From NCBI GenBank assembly GCA_019239965.1, contig JAFAZC010000034.1:1-61107 (forward strand): a stretch of 61,107 bases of DNA. The letters run 5' to 3'. The stretch's first letter is position 1. Each line of letters opens with the position of its first letter. The translations under genes were made by a program, and so were the position numbers. The notes under the pieces were generated by a model that saw only the letters and a list, made by a program, of their open reading frames with translations, did no database searches and had not been told where the DNA came from. Shown in pieces: positions 60,957-61,107 of this stretch. Source of the DNA: Kutzneria sp. (GTDB lineage Bacteria > Actinomycetota > Actinomycetes > Mycobacteriales > Pseudonocardiaceae).

Positions 60957-61107
60957 GGCAAGACCGGGTTCCTGAAGAAGGGCACCCGCTCCGCCGGCGT
61001 GCAACGGCAGTACTCCGGCACCGCCGGACGGATCGAGAACTGCCAACTCGGCGTGTTTCTTGCTTACACCACAAGCAAAGGCCGCACGCTGATCGATCGC
61101 GAACTCT
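60954..61107 (+). pseudogene. IS701-family transposase fragment, cut by the window end
   Basis: From 60960 on, the frame encodes [20 protein letters not shown], then [20 protein letters not shown] and GRTLIDREL. This is the conserved core around the second catalytic Asp region of IS701-type DDE transposases. It continues in frame from the GntR domain without a stop. The N-terminal part of the transposase is missing at the junction. Confidence 0.85.

Larger units (their letters stand above)
59403..61107. mobile_element. Second integrated element at tRNA-Arg, decayed left end
   Basis: Directly downstream of tRNA-Arg lie a broken tyrosine integrase with a GntR-like C-terminus and an IS701-type transposase fragment. 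GC is lower than in the chromosomal core (about 59.9-60.6 kb). The right end lies beyond the window. Confidence 0.8.

Noticed and set aside
1-61107. CRISPR array or rRNA genes
   Set aside because: No regularly spaced 25-40-bp repeats with unique spacers and no rRNA-like sequence are seen; the 11-bp iterons are contiguous without spacers.

Overview
High-GC actinobacterial chromosome segment, most likely from the Pseudonocardiaceae. The support is GC-rich codon use, GTG starts, the galU-moeA-rimJ-glpR block next to tRNA-Ala, an MprAB/HtrA-like pair and T4SS proteins of the actinobacterial PrgI/VirB4 type. The family assignment is inference. Three regions can be seen.

Region A (1 to about 37.7 kb) is the right-hand part of an integrative and conjugative element (ICE); its left end and its relaxase lie outside the window. 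From left to right it carries a 5'-truncated BTAD regulator, an HxlR-type repressor, and a plus-strand accessory cluster (3.8-11.0 kb). That cluster holds a winged-helix/MoxR-like AAA+ ATPase, a metallopeptidase/VWA partner, a RAMA-domain protein and many small unknowns. Next come a double winged-helix protein, a second RAMA-domain protein and a minus-strand conjugation operon (27.6 to 15.1 kb: sigma-like HTH protein, pilin-like protein, VirB6/TrbL-like protein, small protein, PrgI-like protein, VirB4, VirD4-type coupling protein, replication-relaxation protein, small membrane protein, transglycosylase/NlpC hydrolase). Divergent from it, across an inverted array of 11-bp repeats, is a six-gene operon (28.1-34.3 kb) in which every junction is a 4-nt ATGA overlap. 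It encodes a methyltransferase-like protein, an m4C/m6A-type DNA methylase, a C5 DNA methyltransferase, a PP-loop ATPase, a YhhQ/VUT-type queuosine-precursor transporter and a DpdA-like 7-deazaguanine DNA transglycosylase. I read it as a multi-layer DNA-modification operon and the most interesting system here. The element ends with three recombinase-related genes; the last is a large serine integrase whose frame runs through the tRNA-Ala(CGC) gene.

Region B (37.8-59.4 kb) is ordinary chromosome. It holds glpR/sepX, rimJ, moeA and galU on the minus strand; 5-formyl-THF cyclo-ligase, fmdB (behind a perfect CIRCE operator), an SAF-domain gene, mscL and an antitoxin-like gene on the plus strand; and mogA, an epimerase, a membrane glycosyltransferase with a two-component system, a GT2/DUF2064/methyltransferase trio, htrA, galT, an mprAB-like pair sharing a direct-repeat operator with htrA, a histidine phosphatase, bluB and an orphan NarL-type regulator. 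It ends at tRNA-Arg(CCT).

Region C (59.4-61.1 kb) is a decayed second element at tRNA-Arg. It contains a tyrosine integrase with a C-terminal GntR domain, frameshifted and lacking a start codon, fused in frame to an IS701-type transposase fragment that runs off the window.
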